From Pseudomonas sp. S35 (GTDB lineage: Bacteria; Pseudomonadota; Gammaproteobacteria; Pseudomonadales; Pseudomonadaceae): a DNA stretch of 64,000 nt. The notes beneath the pieces were generated by a model. The model saw only the letters and a program-made list of their open reading frames with translations, was not told the DNA's origin and ran no database searches. The DNA lies in contig NZ_CP019431.1 of NCBI RefSeq assembly GCF_009866765.1, positions 6,158,001-6,222,000 on the forward strand. Reading direction: 5' to 3'. Shown in pieces: positions 62,899 to 64,000 of the stretch (the stretch's first letter is position 1; the number at the start of each line of letters is the position of its first letter). A program made the translations under genes and the position numbers.

Positions 62899-63960
62899 CT
62901 ACTGAATGTCCTCCGGCTTGACGATCACCCAGTTCTTGTCCGCCGTCACCGGCAACCCTTCCTTGGCCTGCGCCGCCGCATGCTTGGCCATCATGCCGTT
63001 GAGTTGGGTCATGTATTTGTCCTTGCGGTTGATCCACAGGTGAACGCCACCCTTGGCCACGTCCACATCGTGGAACAGCATGTAGCCGTCGCTGGTCGGT
63101 GTGTCGCCGCCGACGATCACCGGTTTTTTCCATTCGTCGATGTAGGTGAGGATCGCCGCGTGCTTACCGGCCATCCAGGTTGCCGGGGTCCACAGGTACG
63201 GCGTGAGTTCCAGGCCAAGGTTGGCCTTCTCGTCATACTTGCCGGCGGTGATCTGTTTGCGTGCGGTGGTCAGTTCGCCGGTCTTGCGGTCCTTGAGCAG
63301 CGTGGTCACGCCAATCACGTTTTCGGGTTTGACGTTGTAGCCGTACTTGGGATCGGCAGCGACCATGCGCACCAACTCCTCGGAAGCGGCGGTCATCACG
63401 TACACCTCGATGCCGTTTTCCATCAGCTTGTTGTACAACTCGGTCTGGCCGGTGAAGACTTTCGGCGGCTGCACCTCGGACTTCTTCACCACGTCGCCTT
63501 CGAAATAGCTGACCGGCACTGGCTTGCCGGACGCCATCAGCTCATCCACCTGCACCTTGAGCTCCTTGAGGGTGAAGCCGGAAAATACCTGGGCGACCCA
63601 CGGGTAGCAGACCATGTCGTCCACTTCGCACAGGCGATAGTAGTAACTGAACAGGCTTTCCTTATGGTCGGCGGTGTCTTTGAACGGCATAAGCTTGAGC
63701 GACGGATCGAGGCTGTCGCGGGTGATCAGGCCCTTGTTTTCCATGTAGGGCAGCAGGGACTCTTCAAGGTCGTAGCGGTAACTGGTGTTGTCCATGTCGA
63801 ACACCGCGTAGTTACCCTTGTTGGCGTTGGCGGCGATCATGTCGTTCAGTTGCTTGGCCGCAGGCGCGGGCCAGTGTTTCAACTCGGTGGCGGCAAACGC
63901 CTGGCTGGCGAGTCCCAGGCAAAGTGCGGCGGATACCAGTAGTTTCGGCACGAGCTTCAT
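62899..63960 (-). CDS. pchP: Periplasmic phosphorylcholine phosphatase PchP-like (HAD family)
   Basis: A 353-residue exported HAD phosphatase. The signal peptide is residues 1-23 (VSAALCLGLASQAFA). Motif I is DMDNT at 55-59 in YAVFDMDNTSYRYDLEES. Motif II lies in VYVMTAASEELVRMVAADP, and motif III is VIVGGDTPTSDGYMLF. This matches P. aeruginosa PchP, which releases choline from phosphorylcholine produced by phospholipase C. The free choline can then serve as a carbon source or osmoprotectant precursor. The gene is monocistronic in this window. Confidence 0.88.
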   Translation of the reverse strand: MKLVPKLLVSAALCLGLASQAFAATELKHWPAPAAKQLNDMIAANANKGNYAVFDMDNTSYRYDLEESLLPYMENKGLITRDSLDPSLKLMPFKDTADHKESLFSYYYRLCEVDDMVCYPWVAQVFSGFTLKELKVQVDELMASGKPVPVSYFEGDVVKKSEVQPPKVFTGQTELYNKLMENGIEVYVMTAASEELVRMVAADPKYGYNVKPENVIGVTTLLKDRKTGELTTARKQITAGKYDEKANLGLELTPYLWTPATWMAGKHAAILTYIDEWKKPVIVGGDTPTSDGYMLFHDVDVAKGGVHLWINRKDKYMTQLNGMMAKHAAAQAKEGLPVTADKNWVIVKPEDIQ

Positions 63961-64000
63961 AGGCGTTGTCTCCCTGAGTGAAAGACATTGACGCTAACAA

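Overview
The window is a chromosomal segment of a fluorescent-group Pseudomonas. The proteins are Pseudomonas-like throughout. Several gene blocks follow the order I remember from P. aeruginosa: pilGHIJ-chpA, gshB-tonB-algH-ruvX-pyrRBC', pilT-yggS-proC-yggT, metXW-rdgB-hemW, thiSG-trmB, mtgA, rpoH-ftsXEY and the M16 pair-rsmD. Intergenic gaps carry the GTGGGAGGGGGCTTGCCCCC type of REP palindrome found in P. fluorescens relatives. Most of the DNA is GC-rich. I see no rRNA, tRNA, CRISPR array, insertion sequence or prophage.

Layout. 1-2.9 kb: an amino-acid uptake and catabolism module (binding protein, RidA, FAD amino-acid oxidoreductase, divergent LysR regulator). 2.9-5.9 kb: a small scar region with a TrhA membrane protein, a malonate-type LysR regulator with its middle deleted, a decayed polymorphic toxin (type 44) with a candidate immunity gene and a duplicated toxin scrap, and a HigBA toxin-antitoxin pair. 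6-15.8 kb: the Chp chemosensory system that controls type IV pili (chpC, chpA, pilJ, pilI, pilH, pilG), without the adaptation enzymes PilK and ChpB. 16-32 kb: housekeeping genes for glutathione, pyrimidine, proline and methionine synthesis, heme-related and nucleotide-pool enzymes, and pilT without pilU. 31-42 kb: thiamine thiazole synthesis, TrmB, MtgA, RpoH, FtsYEX, an active/inactive M16 protease pair and RsmD. 42-49.5 kb: a YheT hydrolase, a sulfurtransferase, a TetR-controlled aldehyde dehydrogenase / Tat subunit / GMC oxidoreductase operon, CoaD and a ferredoxin. 49.6-52.8 kb: MutM, an HDOD protein and RlmI. 56.6-64 kb: IlvD, an iron-responsive FecI-FecR-TonB receptor system and a periplasmic phosphorylcholine phosphatase.

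The most unusual part is 52.9-56.4 kb. A compact, visibly AT-rich operon sits between rlmI and ilvD. It has its own promoter (TTGAAA-16-TATGAT), a short 5' hairpin and a 23-codon peptide gene with a strong ribosome site. A second, stronger hairpin follows, then a SagB-type flavin dehydrogenase, an AurF-like diiron oxygenase with all seven metal ligands in register, and a Bcr/CflA-like MFS exporter. The three enzyme/transporter genes are tightly or overlappingly coupled. There is no YcaO cyclodehydratase, radical SAM enzyme, lanthipeptide enzyme or NRPS beside it, so it matches no RiPP class that I know. I read it as a candidate peptide-derived or peptide-regulated natural-product pathway. The enzyme families and gene layout are seen directly; the product and the role of the peptide are inference.

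Start sites were adjusted where the longest open frame began upstream of the likely start (for example pilG, pilH, pilJ, rpoH, pilT, fecR and the diiron gene).
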